A DNA stretch of 64,000 bases from CADEFX01 sp963806735 (GCA_963806735.1 CAWEBE010000024.1:67663-131662), one strand, 5' to 3'. Positions 28,942 through 38,561 are shown, numbered from the stretch's first letter. Notes: a model not told the origin generated them from the letters alone. Numbers and translations are program-made.

Positions 28942-30288
28942 TCAGTGCAGCTTGACCTGCGGCTCCGTTCTCCGCGTCAGCATGCGCGACAGCGTATCGA
29001 GCACGACCTTCCACAGGCCGTGCAGCGCCATCTCGTGCATTTTGTAGAGCGACCGGTACATGAACCTGGCGAACAAACCCTCGATGAACAGGTTCTTGCC
29101 CGAGATGAAGCCCATCAGGCTGCCGACGGTGCTGTATTCGCCGAGCGATACCAGCGAGCCGAAATCCTTGTAGCGGAACGGCTCGAGCGGCCGGCCATCG
29201 CGCATGCGCAGGATCTGGCGATAGAGATGTGTCGCCTGCTGGTGGGCGGCCTGGGCACGTGGCGGGATGGGGCGTTGCGCGTCGCGTGGAACGAGATATG
29301 CGCAGTCGCCGATGGCGAATATGCGCTCGTCGCGCGTCGTCTGCAGGGTTGGCGTAACAATGAGCTGGCTGGATCGGCTGGCCTCGAGCCCATCGAGGTT
29401 GCGCAGCATAGCAGGACCCTGCACGCCGGCCGACCAGACGACCAGCTCGGAAGGAATGAAGTCGCTTCCGGCGAGCACCACGCCGTCCGCACGCACCTCG
29501 GTCACGCGCGCGCCTGTGCGCACATCGACACCGAGGCCGCTGAGGATATTCATGGTCGCCTCGGCGATCCGCTCCGGAAGGGCAGGAAGGATGCGATCGG
29601 CGGCCTCGATCAGGGTGATCTTGATGTCCTTGTCCGGATCGATGCGATCGAGACCGTAGGCGACAACGCCGCGCGCTGTGCGATGCAGCTCCGCGGACAG
29701 CTCGGCGCCAGTGGCACCAGCGCCGACGATGGCAACATGGAGCTGCCCCGGCCGGATCGGCTCCGTTTGTGTATGGGCGCGAATGCACGCGTTGACCAAC
29801 CGGCGATTGAAGCGCTTGGCCTCCTCGGCGGTATCGAGCGTGATTGCGTACTCCTTCACGCCGGGCGTGCCGAAATCGTTGCTTTCGCTGCCGATGGCGA
29901 GCACCAGCATGTCGTAGGGGATCGACCGCTGCGATGTGATGAGACGCTGCTCGTCGTCGTAGGTGGCGGCCAGATGCACCTGCCGAGCAGTGCGATCGAG
30001 CCCGATCATTTCGCCGAAACGGAAGCGGAAGCCGTGCCAGTAGGCCTGCGCCAGATAATCGAGCTCGTGGCGACCGGTGTCCATGCTGCCGGCCGCGATC
30101 TCGTGCAGCAGCGGCTTCCAAATGTGCGTGCGTGATTTCTCGATCAGCGCAACGTCGGCCTTGTTGCGTCGCCCGAGCTTGTTGCCGAGACGCGTCACGA
30201 GCTCGAGGCCGCCGGCGCCGCCGCCGACGACCACGATTTCGGGCCTATTGCCCAGGTGCAGCGACGGCAAGCTCGACTGCGGGTCCAT
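28942..30288 (-). CDS. ndh: Type II NADH dehydrogenase (NDH-2)
   Basis: A 448-residue single-subunit NADH:quinone oxidoreductase that does not pump protons. It has two dinucleotide folds, IVVVGGGAGGLELVTRLG (FAD, about residues 17-34) and VAIVGAGATGAELSAELH (NADH, about 175), plus FAIGDCAYL near 310. The C-terminal helices (LFIEGLFARFMYRSLYKM) are the membrane anchor. The ATG at 30288 is used; the R1 repeat begins 18 nt upstream, so the leader is unusually short or lies inside the repeat. Next downstream is dapD. Confidence 0.93.
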   Translation of the reverse strand: MDPQSSLPSLHLGNRPEIVVVGGGAGGLELVTRLGNKLGRRNKADVALIEKSRTHIWKPLLHEIAAGSMDTGRHELDYLAQAYWHGFRFRFGEMIGLDRTARQVHLAATYDDEQRLITSQRSIPYDMLVLAIGSESNDFGTPGVKEYAITLDTAEEAKRFNRRLVNACIRAHTQTEPIRPGQLHVAIVGAGATGAELSAELHRTARGVVAYGLDRIDPDKDIKITLIEAADRILPALPERIAEATMNILSGLGVDVRTGARVTEVRADGVVLAGSDFIPSELVVWSAGVQGPAMLRNLDGLEASRSSQLIVTPTLQTTRDERIFAIGDCAYLVPRDAQRPIPPRAQAAHQQATHLYRQILRMRDGRPLEPFRYKDFGSLVSLGEYSTVGSLMGFISGKNLFIEGLFARFMYRSLYKMHEMALHGLWKVVLDTLSRMLTRRTEPQVKLH

Positions 30289-30305
30289 GGCACACACTTT
30301 CCCGG

Positions 30306-30458
30306 CTAGAGCAGGATCGCTTCGGATGGAAGCACCTTGCCTCAATCCGAGACGCCTCGGCCGAAGCGTGAATCCTGCTCTACACTTTGTAGTTTAGAGT
30401 GCGATTCACGCCTCACATGGAAGCGGTAGTGCTTCCATGTGAGACGATCGCGCTCTAG
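30306..30458. repeat. Two tandem R1 palindromic units
   Basis: Unit 1 is 30306-30382 (CTAGAGCAGGAT...ATCCTGCTCTA). Unit 2 is 30395-30458 and holds a perfect 13-bp hairpin, CTCACATGGAAGC-GGTAGT-GCTTCCATGTGAG (30412-30443), ending GCGCTCTAG. It lies between tlpA and ndh, 18 nt from the ndh start. Confidence 0.85.
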
Positions 30459-30547
30459 AGAAGAACGGCTCTGTCATAACAAGCCGGATTTGCCGATCAA
30501 GGTATCGGCGCAATAGCAAACGTGAATGATACGAGGCGCCAGGCAGC

Positions 30548-31243
30548 TCAGCGTAGCGCCGCCTGGATCAAGTTTTTCGCCTCGTCGCTGTCCCATTCAG
30601 CCGGACCGACGAGGCGGCCGATCTCGCGCCCTTCCCGATCGATAAGGAGCGTGGTCGGCATGCCGATGGCCTTGAACGCATTGCCCATTCTGACGCTCGG
30701 GTCAGCATACACGCCGAGCTTTCCCACTTTGATCTGATCGAGGAACTTCTTGGCCCCTTCTATCCCCGTCTTATCGACGCTGACAGCCAGCACGTCGAAC
30801 TTGTCGGACCCCATCTCCGCTTGGAGCCGATCGAGGCCCGGCATCTCCTTGCGGCAAGGTGCGCACCACGTCGCCCACAGATTGAGCAGGACCACCTTGC
30901 CGCGCCAATCGCCCAACGAGCGCTCCTTGCCCGACGCATCGACGAAGGACGTCTCGGGCAGAGCCTCCGGCGACTTCTTGAAGACGAAGGCGGCCATCTG
31001 GCCGACGCTGAGCGGGTTGGTGCCGGGACCGGACGGCAGAGACTGGGTCTGGGAGGCTGCAGAGGTCGCCGGTTTCGCGTCCCCTTGAGTTGCAGACGCC
31101 ACCTGACCGCTAATGCCGTTGTCAGGCGAACGCAGCGTGACGTATACCGCCGCGAACCCGGCCAGGGCTGCCAATGCTGCGGCCCAGGCAAAGGTGCTAA
31201 ACGACGTTCTGGGTGTCTGTAGGGCGTTGGGCTCGTCCGTCAT
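30548..31243 (-). CDS. tlpA: TlpA-family membrane-anchored thiol:disulfide oxidoreductase
   Basis: A 231-residue periplasmic thioredoxin-like protein. An N-terminal anchor (FAWAAALAALAGFAAVYVTL, about residues 18-37) is followed by a linker and the TlpA/redoxin domain with the active site NLWATWCAPCRKEMP (about residue 130) and the cis-Pro loop GMPTTLLID. Family members reduce apocytochrome c or CuA assembly factors during cytochrome oxidase maturation. It is divergent from argH with a 57-bp intergenic region, the usual alphaproteobacterial arrangement. Confidence 0.9.
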   Translation of the reverse strand: MTDEPNALQTPRTSFSTFAWAAALAALAGFAAVYVTLRSPDNGISGQVASATQGDAKPATSAASQTQSLPSGPGTNPLSVGQMAAFVFKKSPEALPETSFVDASGKERSLGDWRGKVVLLNLWATWCAPCRKEMPGLDRLQAEMGSDKFDVLAVSVDKTGIEGAKKFLDQIKVGKLGVYADPSVRMGNAFKAIGMPTTLLIDREGREIGRLVGPAEWDSDEAKNLIQAALR

Positions 31244-31300
31244 CGCCGAGTGTCGCCTCTCATTCCCCGTGGGCCCAGACAAGCTGCGCCGAGGCTGTTC

Positions 31301-32710
31301 GTGACCGAAAAAGATCCCAACCAGATGTGGGGCGGCCGCTTCGAGCTGTCGCCTGCCGAGCTCATGATCGAGATAAATGCCTCGATCGGCTTCGACAAGG
31401 CACTGGCGCCGCATGACATCCGCGGCTCAAAGGCGCACGCCGCCATGCTTGCGGAACAAGGGATCATCACTAAGGCGGATGCACGGGACATCATCCGGGG
31501 CCTGGACCAGGTGATGACCGAGATCGCAAGCGGACGCTTCGTCTTCTCGACCAAGCTCGAGGACATCCACCTCAACATCGAGAGCCGGCTGACCGAGCTG
31601 ATCGGACCCGCCGGCGGGCGTCTGCACACGGCACGCTCGCGCAACGATCAAGTCGCCCTTGATTTCCGTTTGTATGTGCGCGACGCACTCGATGCCTTCG
31701 ACGCGGCGCTGACAGGTCTGCAGCTTGCGCTCGCACGAAAGGCTGAGGCGCATACGGACACCATCATGCCGGGATTCACGCACCTGCAGCCGGCGCAACC
31801 GGTGACCTTCGGCCATCATCTGCTGGCCTATGTCGAGATGTTCGGGCGCGATCGCGGCCGGTTCGGCGATGCCCGTGCGCGTCTCAACGAGAGCCCGCTC
31901 GGCTCAGCCGCGCTTGCCGGCACGTCGTTCCCCATCGACCGGCACGCCACCGCGCGCGAGCTGGGGTTCGACCGGCCGACGGCCAATTCGCTCGACGGCG
32001 TCTCCGATCGCGACTTTGCCCTCGAGACGCTGGCCGCGGCGGCAATTTCGGCCATGCATCTGTCGCGGCTGGCCGAGGAGATCGTGATTTGGATGACGCC
32101 GCAGTTCGGCTTCGTCCGGCTCTCCGACCGCTGGACCACCGGCTCCTCGATCATGCCGCAGAAGCGCAATCCCGATGCGGCTGAGCTCTGCCGCGCCAAG
32201 GTCGGCCGCATCGCCGGCGCATTCCAGGGCCTGCTCATGGTGATGAAAGGACTGCCGCTGACCTACGCCAAGGATATGCAGGAGGACAAAGAGACCACGT
32301 TCGATGCTCTGCGCAGCTTTGCCGTGGCCGTGGCCGCCATGCGCGGCATGATCGAGGACCTGGAACCCGATCCCAACGCCATGCGGGCCGCTGCCCAGCG
32401 TGGCTATGCGACTGCCACGGACCTCGCTGACTGGCTGGTGCGCGAGCTCAAGCTGCCGTTTCGCGAGGCGCACCACGTGACGGGCGCGATCGTAAAGCGG
32501 GCCGAGACCCAGGGGGTCGGCCTCGAGGAGCTGCCGCTCGGGGCGATGCAGGCTGTGGAACCGCGCATCACGAAGGGTGTCTATGCCGTTCTCGGCGAAA
32601 CAAATTCCGTCCGCAGCCGCACCAGCTTTGGTGGAACCGCGCCACAGAATGTACGCAAAATGGCGCGAACCTGGATAAAGCGGTTGGAAAAGGACTCCGG
32701 AAAGGGCTAA
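31301..32710 (+). CDS. argH: Argininosuccinate lyase
   Basis: A 469-residue fumarase/aspartase-superfamily enzyme, last step of arginine synthesis (argininosuccinate to arginine plus fumarate). Typical segments: NQMWGGRFELSPAELMIEIN (about residue 7), HTARSRNDQVALDFRLY, GFTHLQPAQPVTFGHHL, and the family signature GSSIMPQKRNPD with the catalytic Ser loop. The GTG at 31301 is preferred because GAGG lies 6 nt upstream and the length then fits the family; an earlier GTG at 31250 would add an unrelated tail. Confidence 0.95.
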   Translation: MTEKDPNQMWGGRFELSPAELMIEINASIGFDKALAPHDIRGSKAHAAMLAEQGIITKADARDIIRGLDQVMTEIASGRFVFSTKLEDIHLNIESRLTELIGPAGGRLHTARSRNDQVALDFRLYVRDALDAFDAALTGLQLALARKAEAHTDTIMPGFTHLQPAQPVTFGHHLLAYVEMFGRDRGRFGDARARLNESPLGSAALAGTSFPIDRHATARELGFDRPTANSLDGVSDRDFALETLAAAAISAMHLSRLAEEIVIWMTPQFGFVRLSDRWTTGSSIMPQKRNPDAAELCRAKVGRIAGAFQGLLMVMKGLPLTYAKDMQEDKETTFDALRSFAVAVAAMRGMIEDLEPDPNAMRAAAQRGYATATDLADWLVRELKLPFREAHHVTGAIVKRAETQGVGLEELPLGAMQAVEPRITKGVYAVLGETNSVRSRTSFGGTAPQNVRKMARTWIKRLEKDSGKG

Positions 32711-32785
32711 AAGCCCGTAAAGTCATGCAGCTGTCGCCGCTGGGTGGCGCCGTTCGAGCTAATAAGGATCTGGGTCAGGCAAGCT

Positions 32786-32986
32786 ATGGGTATCGCCGTC
32801 CGATTGAGCCTGCTGCTAGCGCTCTGCGCGCTGGGCATTTCCGCGTGCGGCGTGCGCGGCTCGCTCGAGAACCCGCCCGAGGCCAGGGCCGAAAGGACTG
32901 CGACCGCCGAAAGCGGCCAGGGCAAACCCGAGGGTGCGGCGATCAAGCCGCACAAGGACTTTATTCTGGACGGGCTGATCCGCTGA
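32786..32986 (+). CDS. lptM: LptM-like small lipoprotein
   Basis: A 66-residue lipoprotein. The signal peptide MGIAVRLSLLLALCALGISA ends at a lipobox with Cys after ISA, followed by the family's GVRGSLENPPE motif and a short charged tail ending in HKDFILDGLIR. It lies between argH and lysA, the conserved place of the LptM/YifL-type lipoprotein that helps mature the LPS translocon LptDE. The ATG at 32786 is chosen because it starts a proper lipoprotein signal; a start at 32744 would add 14 residues before it. Confidence 0.82.
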   Translation: MGIAVRLSLLLALCALGISACGVRGSLENPPEARAERTATAESGQGKPEGAAIKPHKDFILDGLIR

Positions 32987-32999
32987 GCGGACCGAACCC

Positions 33000-34277
33000 A
33001 TGCATCATTTTAGCTATCGCGACGGCGTCCTTCACGCCGAGGACGTGAGCTTGGCGCACGTCGCCGCCGAGATCGGTACGCCGTTCTTCTGCTATTCGAG
33101 CGCCACCATCGAGCGGCACTATCGGCTGTTTGCCGAGGCCTTGCGCGCACCTGCGGCGAAAATCTTTTACGCCATGAAGGCCAACAGCAACCTGGCCGTA
33201 GTGCGGACGCTCGGAAATCTTGGCGCCGGCGCCGATACGGTGTCGGAAGGCGAGATCCGCAAGGCCATCGCCGCGGGCATTCCGCCCGCGCGTATCGTTT
33301 TCTCGGGCGTGGGTAAAACAGAAGAGGAGCTCGCCTACGCAGTCGCTGCCGGCATCTACCAGATCAACATCGAAAGCGAGGGCGAGATCGAGGCCCTCTC
33401 GCGCATCGGCGCCGCACACGGAAAGCGGCAGAATATCGCTGTCCGCATCAATCCCGACGTCGGCGCCGGCGGGCATGCGAAAATCACGACCGGATCGGCG
33501 GCCAACAAATTCGGAGTGAGCCTCGAGGAGGCGGAGCGAATCTATGTGCGCGCCGCCAACATGCCCGGCATCAGTATGGTCGGTCTCGCGGTGCACATCG
33601 GCAGCCAGATCCTGGCCCTGGACGAGCTCAAGTCGGCCTTCATGCGCATGCGCTCGCTCGCTGAGCGTTTGCACGGCCAGGGCCTGCGGGTCGAGCGCCT
33701 CGACCTCGGCGGCGGTCTCGGCATCCCCTATCAAATCCCGGAGGATTTTGCGCACGGTCCGGACCTGATCCAGGCTTACGCGCGCATGATCAAGGGCGTC
33801 TTCGCCGGGCTCGACGTGGAACTCGGCTACGAGCCTGGGCGCCTGATCGTCGGCAACGCCGGCATCCTCGTCACCAAGGTGCTGTATCTGAACCCGCGCC
33901 CGAGCCGCACATTCCTCATCGTCGATGCTGCCATGAACGATCTGGTCCGCCCGGCGATGTATGACGCCTACCATGAGATTTGGCCCGTCAGGCAGCCCTC
34001 CCCCGCTGCTGCGCGGCGGCGCTACGACGTAGTTGGCCCAATTTGCAAGTCGGGCGACACATTTGCGGTCGATCGCCAGCTTCCTGAGGCGAACCAAGGC
34101 GACTTGCTGGCGTTCATGACGGCAGGCGCATACGGTGCTGTCATGTCCTCCACATACAACACCCGCCGGCTGGTTCCGGAAGTTTTGGTCAAAGACGAGC
34201 AGTTCGCCGTCGTGCGGCCGCGCCAGAGCCTGGATGACCTGATCGGCCTGGATCGCATGGCCGGGTGGCTGAAATAG
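33000..34277 (+). CDS. lysA: Diaminopimelate decarboxylase
   Basis: A 425-residue fold-type III PLP enzyme that makes L-lysine from meso-diaminopimelate. The PLP Lys is in IFYAMKANSN (about residue 60), the barrel includes HIGSQI and LDLGGGLGIPY, and the C-terminal domain has YEPGRLIVGNAG and the substrate/dimer segment TAGAYGAVMSS. It starts 13 nt after lptM, in the argH-lptM-lysA operon. Confidence 0.96.
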   Translation: MHHFSYRDGVLHAEDVSLAHVAAEIGTPFFCYSSATIERHYRLFAEALRAPAAKIFYAMKANSNLAVVRTLGNLGAGADTVSEGEIRKAIAAGIPPARIVFSGVGKTEEELAYAVAAGIYQINIESEGEIEALSRIGAAHGKRQNIAVRINPDVGAGGHAKITTGSAANKFGVSLEEAERIYVRAANMPGISMVGLAVHIGSQILALDELKSAFMRMRSLAERLHGQGLRVERLDLGGGLGIPYQIPEDFAHGPDLIQAYARMIKGVFAGLDVELGYEPGRLIVGNAGILVTKVLYLNPRPSRTFLIVDAAMNDLVRPAMYDAYHEIWPVRQPSPAAARRRYDVVGPICKSGDTFAVDRQLPEANQGDLLAFMTAGAYGAVMSSTYNTRRLVPEVLVKDEQFAVVRPRQSLDDLIGLDRMAGWLK

Positions 34278-34391
34278 AGGCATCGCCGCCGCGAATGCGC
34301 CCTACTGGGCTGCAAGGATGGTGAACAGAAATTGATGGCGGTTCCAGCCCTTTGCTGGGCTGCCTGCCAGGGCCCATGCTAGGGTGGGTGC

Positions 34392-37010
34392 ATGACAACC
34401 GACGCCAGGTCGCCGCGATCGCGGCTCGAGGTATCGTTCGAACGTAAAGTGCGGTTGAGCCGCTGGGCGCTGCAGTTCGAGAAACTGTGGCCACGGCTGT
34501 GGGCCCTGATGGGGCTTGCGCTGCTGTTTGTCTTGGTTTCGCTGGCGGGATTGTGGCCTGCACTCGGCGACCTTGAGCACAAGATCGTTCTCGGCGCCTT
34601 CGCAACCGTCGCGCTGGGCCTGCTCATATGGCTGGTACGGACCCCCGGCGTGAGCAGGGATGAAGCCCTGCGCCGGATTGAGCGGCGTTCGGCGGTCCCG
34701 CACCGACCGGCTTCCTCCTACGAGGACACTCTCACCAGCCCCGGTTCAGATCCGGCCACGGCCGCACTGTGGACCGCGCACCGCTCACGCCTGGCGGCCC
34801 TTCTCGCGCGCCTGCGGGTCGGGCATCCGACCCCGCGAACGGACCGCTTCGACCCGCTCGCGTTCAGGGCCCTGCTGCTGATCGGCGTCAGCGTACTGAC
34901 GGTGATGGTGGGCGATAACGCTGCTGACCGGCTCCGTGCTGCCTTCCGCCTTGGCGCATCCCTACCGGGCGTGGACATGCGGTTCGACGCCTGGGTGACT
35001 CCGCCCGCCTACACCGGTCGCGCTCCGCTGATGCTCGCCGATGGCTCGCATTCCGTGGGCGCCGCCAATGCGGAAAGCAGCAATCAGGTGCACGAGGTTC
35101 CCGATCGCAGCGTCCTCATCATCCGGGCCAGCGGACCTGGCGCCGGGCGGCTGGCGCTGGAGGTTACGAGCGAAGGCAAAGCGCCGGAAAAGATCGAGGC
35201 CAAGCCGCCGCAGCAAACTTTGGTGCCGACCTCAGTGCCAGGTCAGTCGGAGATCGCCGAGATCCGATACGATCTGCGCTCGTCAGGATCGGTCGGCGTA
35301 AGCGGCGTGTCCGGCATTAAGCCCTGGCAGTTCAAAATCATTCCCGATCATCCGCCCAAGATCGCCTTGACCAAAGACCCCGAGCGCATGCCACGCGGCG
35401 CGCTGAAGCTCAGCTACAAGATCGAGGACGACTACGGTGTGGTCTCCGCGGAAGGGCGCATCACCCGCGCGAGGCCGCGAGCGGAGGATCCCGCCCGCAG
35501 CTGGGCCAAGCCCGAGGCCATGAAAGGACCGCGCCCACCGCTGGAGCGTCCGCCCGTGCTGGCGCTGCGCCTGCCGCGCGCCAGCGCCAAGCAGGCCGAG
35601 GCAGCGAGCTACCATGAGCTTGCGGGCCACCCATGGGCCGGCATGCGCGTGCGCCTGACGCTGAGCGCTCAGGATCAGGCCGGCCAGATCGGCAAGAGCG
35701 AACCGTTCGAGTTCATTCTGCCGCAGCGGCGCTTCGACAACCCGATCGCCAAGGCGATCGTCGAGCAGCGGCGCTATCTGGTTGAGGATCCACGCAACCG
35801 TGCCCAAGTGCTGCGTGGACTCGATGCCATTGCGCTCGAGCCGGATGGTTTCTTCACCGACCGGCAAGCCTATCTCGGCCTCCGCTCGGCCTTCTGGCGT
35901 CTGCACCGCGATACCACGCGGGCGGGCCTCAAGAGCGTCGTCGACCAGCTCTGGCATGTCGCGGTGCGACTGGAGGACGGCGGATTGTCGGACGCCGAGC
36001 GCCGGTTGCGCCAGGCGCAGGAGAACCTGGCCAAGGCGCTCGAGCAGGGCGCATCAGACGAGGAAATCCGCAAGCTCATGCAGGAGCTGCGCCAGGCGCT
36101 AGCCCAGTTCATGGAGCAGCTCGCCAAGCAGGCGGAAGGCCAACAGCCGATGGAAATGCCGCCCGGCATGGCGCAGAACCAGATGATCCGACCGCAGGAT
36201 CTCGAGCGCATGATGCGCGATATCGAGAATATGGCGCGGCAAGGCTCGCGCGACATGGCCCAGCAGATGCTGAGCCAGCTGCGCGATATGCTCGAGCAAC
36301 TGCAGTCGGGGAAGATGGCCCGCGGGCAGAGCCAGCAAGGCCAGCAGATGATGCAGATGATGAACGAGTTCGGCGACATCATCGGCAAGCAACAGCAGCT
36401 GCTGGACGACACCTTCGGCGAGCAGCGCCGCCAAGAAGAGCAGTCCGGCGAGCAGGGGCAACGAGGCCAGCAGGGGCAACAGGGGCAGCAGGGCCAACAA
36501 GGGCAGCGCGGTCAACGCGGCCAGCGGGGACAGCAGCAAGGCGAGGGCCAGGAGGGGCTAGGTCAACGTCAAGGTGAACTCGGCCGGCGTCTCGGGCAGA
36601 TGCGCGAAGGCATGCAGCGTTTCGGCATGCGGGCGCCGCAGCAGCTCGAAGGCGCCGAGCGCTCCATGCGCGAGGCCGAGCAGGCGTTGCGCGATGGGGA
36701 CCTCGACAGAGCCGCACGCGAGGAGCAGCGCGCACTCGAGCAGTTGCGTCAAGGCGCCCAATCCATGGCCGAGCAGATGCTGCGGCAGATGCCGTCGCAA
36801 TTCGGCAGGACTGGAGACCCGCCGCTCGATCCGCTCGGCCGGCCGCAGCGCACGGAAGGTCCCGATCTCGGCACCTCGGTCAAGGTTCCCGATGAGATCG
36901 ACGTGCAGCGCGCGAGAGAGATCCTCGAGGAACTGCGGCGCAGGCTCGGTGAGCCGTCGCGGCCAATGCTCGAGCTCGACTACATCGAGCGGCTGCTGCG
37001 GCGGTTCTAG
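34392..37010 (+). CDS. TIGR02302-type (DUF4175) membrane protein
   Basis: An 872-residue protein of a family found next to lysA in many alphaproteobacteria. N-terminal transmembrane helices lie at about residues 35-55 (LWALMGLALLFVLVSLAGLW) and 63-80; a third is near 158-170. A long periplasmic part follows, then a helical Gln/Met-rich region and a striking Gln-Gly-Arg low-complexity tract (about 36440-36560, repeats of GQQ/GQR). The end is charged and helical. The function is unknown. Its TAG stop (37008-37010) is part of the CTAG that begins an R2 repeat. Confidence 0.85.
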   Translation: MTTDARSPRSRLEVSFERKVRLSRWALQFEKLWPRLWALMGLALLFVLVSLAGLWPALGDLEHKIVLGAFATVALGLLIWLVRTPGVSRDEALRRIERRSAVPHRPASSYEDTLTSPGSDPATAALWTAHRSRLAALLARLRVGHPTPRTDRFDPLAFRALLLIGVSVLTVMVGDNAADRLRAAFRLGASLPGVDMRFDAWVTPPAYTGRAPLMLADGSHSVGAANAESSNQVHEVPDRSVLIIRASGPGAGRLALEVTSEGKAPEKIEAKPPQQTLVPTSVPGQSEIAEIRYDLRSSGSVGVSGVSGIKPWQFKIIPDHPPKIALTKDPERMPRGALKLSYKIEDDYGVVSAEGRITRARPRAEDPARSWAKPEAMKGPRPPLERPPVLALRLPRASAKQAEAASYHELAGHPWAGMRVRLTLSAQDQAGQIGKSEPFEFILPQRRFDNPIAKAIVEQRRYLVEDPRNRAQVLRGLDAIALEPDGFFTDRQAYLGLRSAFWRLHRDTTRAGLKSVVDQLWHVAVRLEDGGLSDAERRLRQAQENLAKALEQGASDEEIRKLMQELRQALAQFMEQLAKQAEGQQPMEMPPGMAQNQMIRPQDLERMMRDIENMARQGSRDMAQQMLSQLRDMLEQLQSGKMARGQSQQGQQMMQMMNEFGDIIGKQQQLLDDTFGEQRRQEEQSGEQGQRGQQGQQGQQGQQGQRGQRGQRGQQQGEGQEGLGQRQGELGRRLGQMREGMQRFGMRAPQQLEGAERSMREAEQALRDGDLDRAAREEQRALEQLRQGAQSMAEQMLRQMPSQFGRTGDPPLDPLGRPQRTEGPDLGTSVKVPDEIDVQRAREILEELRRRLGEPSRPMLELDYIERLLRRF

Positions 37011-37075
37011 TGATGGAGAAATTCGCTCGCGCGACCTGCCGCGATTACCGGCGAATTTCTCGATCATCACACTCG
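37007..37075. repeat. R2 palindromic repeat
   Basis: CTAGTGATGGAGAAATTCGCTCG on the left and GGCGAATTTCTCGATCATCACACTCG on the right. The first CTAG contains the stop codon of the TIGR02302 gene. R1 units follow at once. Confidence 0.83.
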
Positions 37076-37201
37076 TTTCAGATGGAATCGCATTCGCGAT
37101 CCATCTGGAGCGTGAATCCTGCTCTACACATAAAGTTTAGAGTGCAATTCACGGCTCACATGGAAGCGGCAGTGCTTCCATGTGAGCCGATCGCGCTCTA
37201 G
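37076..37201. repeat. R1 palindromic repeats
   Basis: An R1 half or degenerate unit (37076-37126; TCAGATGGAATCGC...CTGCTCTACA) is followed by a full unit with a perfect 15-bp hairpin at 37153-37188 (GGCTCACATGGAAGC-GGCAGT-GCTTCCATGTGAGCC), ending GCGCTCTAG at 37201. Confidence 0.82.
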
Positions 37202-37538
37202 CAGCAGTTCCAATATCGGAACACCGGCCCGCACCTGCGTGTGAGCGCGTGCTGCATTTCTCGGCGATCGAGCCTCGATTTCCGGCGTTCCGCGTGGCGC
37301 AACTTTCCAGCGCCCAGCATGGGATTTCAGCCGCCGCCGCAAGTCCCGCGCGTTCCAATTGAATTTCAGATTAACCGGGTATCTCCAGCTCCTACCGGCA
37401 CAATTGACACGCCACCGCTTGCGGTTAGAGTGCGCGTCCGGGGGAAGCTGCGTATGCGTAGTCCAATAGTGCTGTGCGGGCAAGCAGTGTCGGTGCGCGA
37501 GCGATATGCGCACTGGCCGCAGCGGAGAGGTAAGTGGA
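37202..37538. other. Intergenic region upstream of the LysR gene
   Basis: This holds the leader and promoter region of the LysR-type gene. A short palindrome TTCCAATATCGGAA lies at 37207-37220. No gene is supported; open frames crossing it have no recognisable pattern. Confidence 0.4.
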
Positions 37539-38561
37539 ATGGACATCCAGGACATGCGTATTTTTGCCCGCGTAGCCGCGGTGCAGAACCTGTCCGCCGT
37601 CGGTACCGAGTTGGGGCTCACGCCAGGAACCATATCGAAACGTATCCAGGCGCTGGAGGATGAGCTCTGTGCACGCCTCTTCGACCGCACCACGCGCTCG
37701 ATACGGATCACCGAAGAGGGCGCACAGTTCCTCACACATGTCGAACGTATTCTGGCGGAGATCGAAGCCGCGCGCGCGGCGGTCGGCATAAATGTCGAGC
37801 AGCCGAAAGGCCGACTCAAGATCTCCGCCCCCGCAAGCTTCGGACGCAGGTTCATCGGACCTGCTATTTGCGCCTTCATGGAAAGCTATCCCGAGATCGC
37901 GGTGCACATCGACCTGACAGACCGCATCGTCAATCTGCAGGAGGAGGGCTACGACGTCGTCGTACGCATCGGCGCCCTGCTGGACTCCAACCTCATCGCC
38001 AAGCGGCTTGCGCCCGATCACCAGATTGTCGTCGCCTCTCCGCGATACCTCGACCAGAATGGGTGGCCGCGGACGCCCGACCATCTTTCGAGCCACTCCT
38101 GTCTGGTGCTCGGTGACTGTTCGCAGTGGACCTTCACCCGCAATGGACGTGAATCCAGCGTGCGCGTGGCCGGCCGCCTCAAGTCGAATAACGGTAACCT
38201 CCTGCGCCATGCTGCAATGGAAGGTCATGGTCTGATACGCATTTCGGAATTGCGGGTGGCCAAGCAGATCGCCGACGGCACCCTGTGTCACGTCTTGCCC
38301 GAGTATGAGGTCGCGGCCGCTTCCGCCATCTGGGCGCTCTATCCCAAGAGCAAGCACATGCTTCCGAAGCTGAGGGTGTTTCTGGACTTCCTCGGCGAGT
38401 GGTTCCGCGACGTTCGCAGCAACACCGAAAGCATGCCTCCCGAGGCGGAGGAGGAGACGCTGGTCGGCCGGGAGACGAAGTCGAGCGAGCTGTTGCACGC
38501 GCGTGTCCGGTCCGTGCGCGCCGCCAACGGCATGTCGCGGGGCAATGGCGGTATCCGCTGA
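37539..38561 (+). CDS. LysR-type transcriptional regulator
   Basis: A 340-residue LTTR. The N-terminal winged helix-turn-helix covers about residues 1-60 (FARVAAVQNLSAVGTELGLT, then PGTISKRIQALEDEL and LFDRTTRSIRITEEG). The effector domain runs from about residue 90 to 295. It belongs to the CrgA/AaeR-like branch (GRLKISAPASFGRRFI, SRYLDQNGWPRTPDHL-type core seen as SPRYLDQNGWPRTPDHL). The last 40 residues are a charged extension beyond the usual length. The ATG at 37539 is chosen for its position before the wHTH and the upstream GAGAGG. No divergent target gene is adjacent, so its regulon is unknown. Confidence 0.9.
   Translation: MDIQDMRIFARVAAVQNLSAVGTELGLTPGTISKRIQALEDELCARLFDRTTRSIRITEEGAQFLTHVERILAEIEAARAAVGINVEQPKGRLKISAPASFGRRFIGPAICAFMESYPEIAVHIDLTDRIVNLQEEGYDVVVRIGALLDSNLIAKRLAPDHQIVVASPRYLDQNGWPRTPDHLSSHSCLVLGDCSQWTFTRNGRESSVRVAGRLKSNNGNLLRHAAMEGHGLIRISELRVAKQIADGTLCHVLPEYEVAAASAIWALYPKSKHMLPKLRVFLDFLGEWFRDVRSNTESMPPEAEEETLVGRETKSSELLHARVRSVRAANGMSRGNGGIR

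Noticed and set aside
32704..32717. Terminator after argH (GGGCTAAAAGCCC)
   Set aside because: The stem is 5 bp and no T-run follows; lptM and lysA continue on the same strand.
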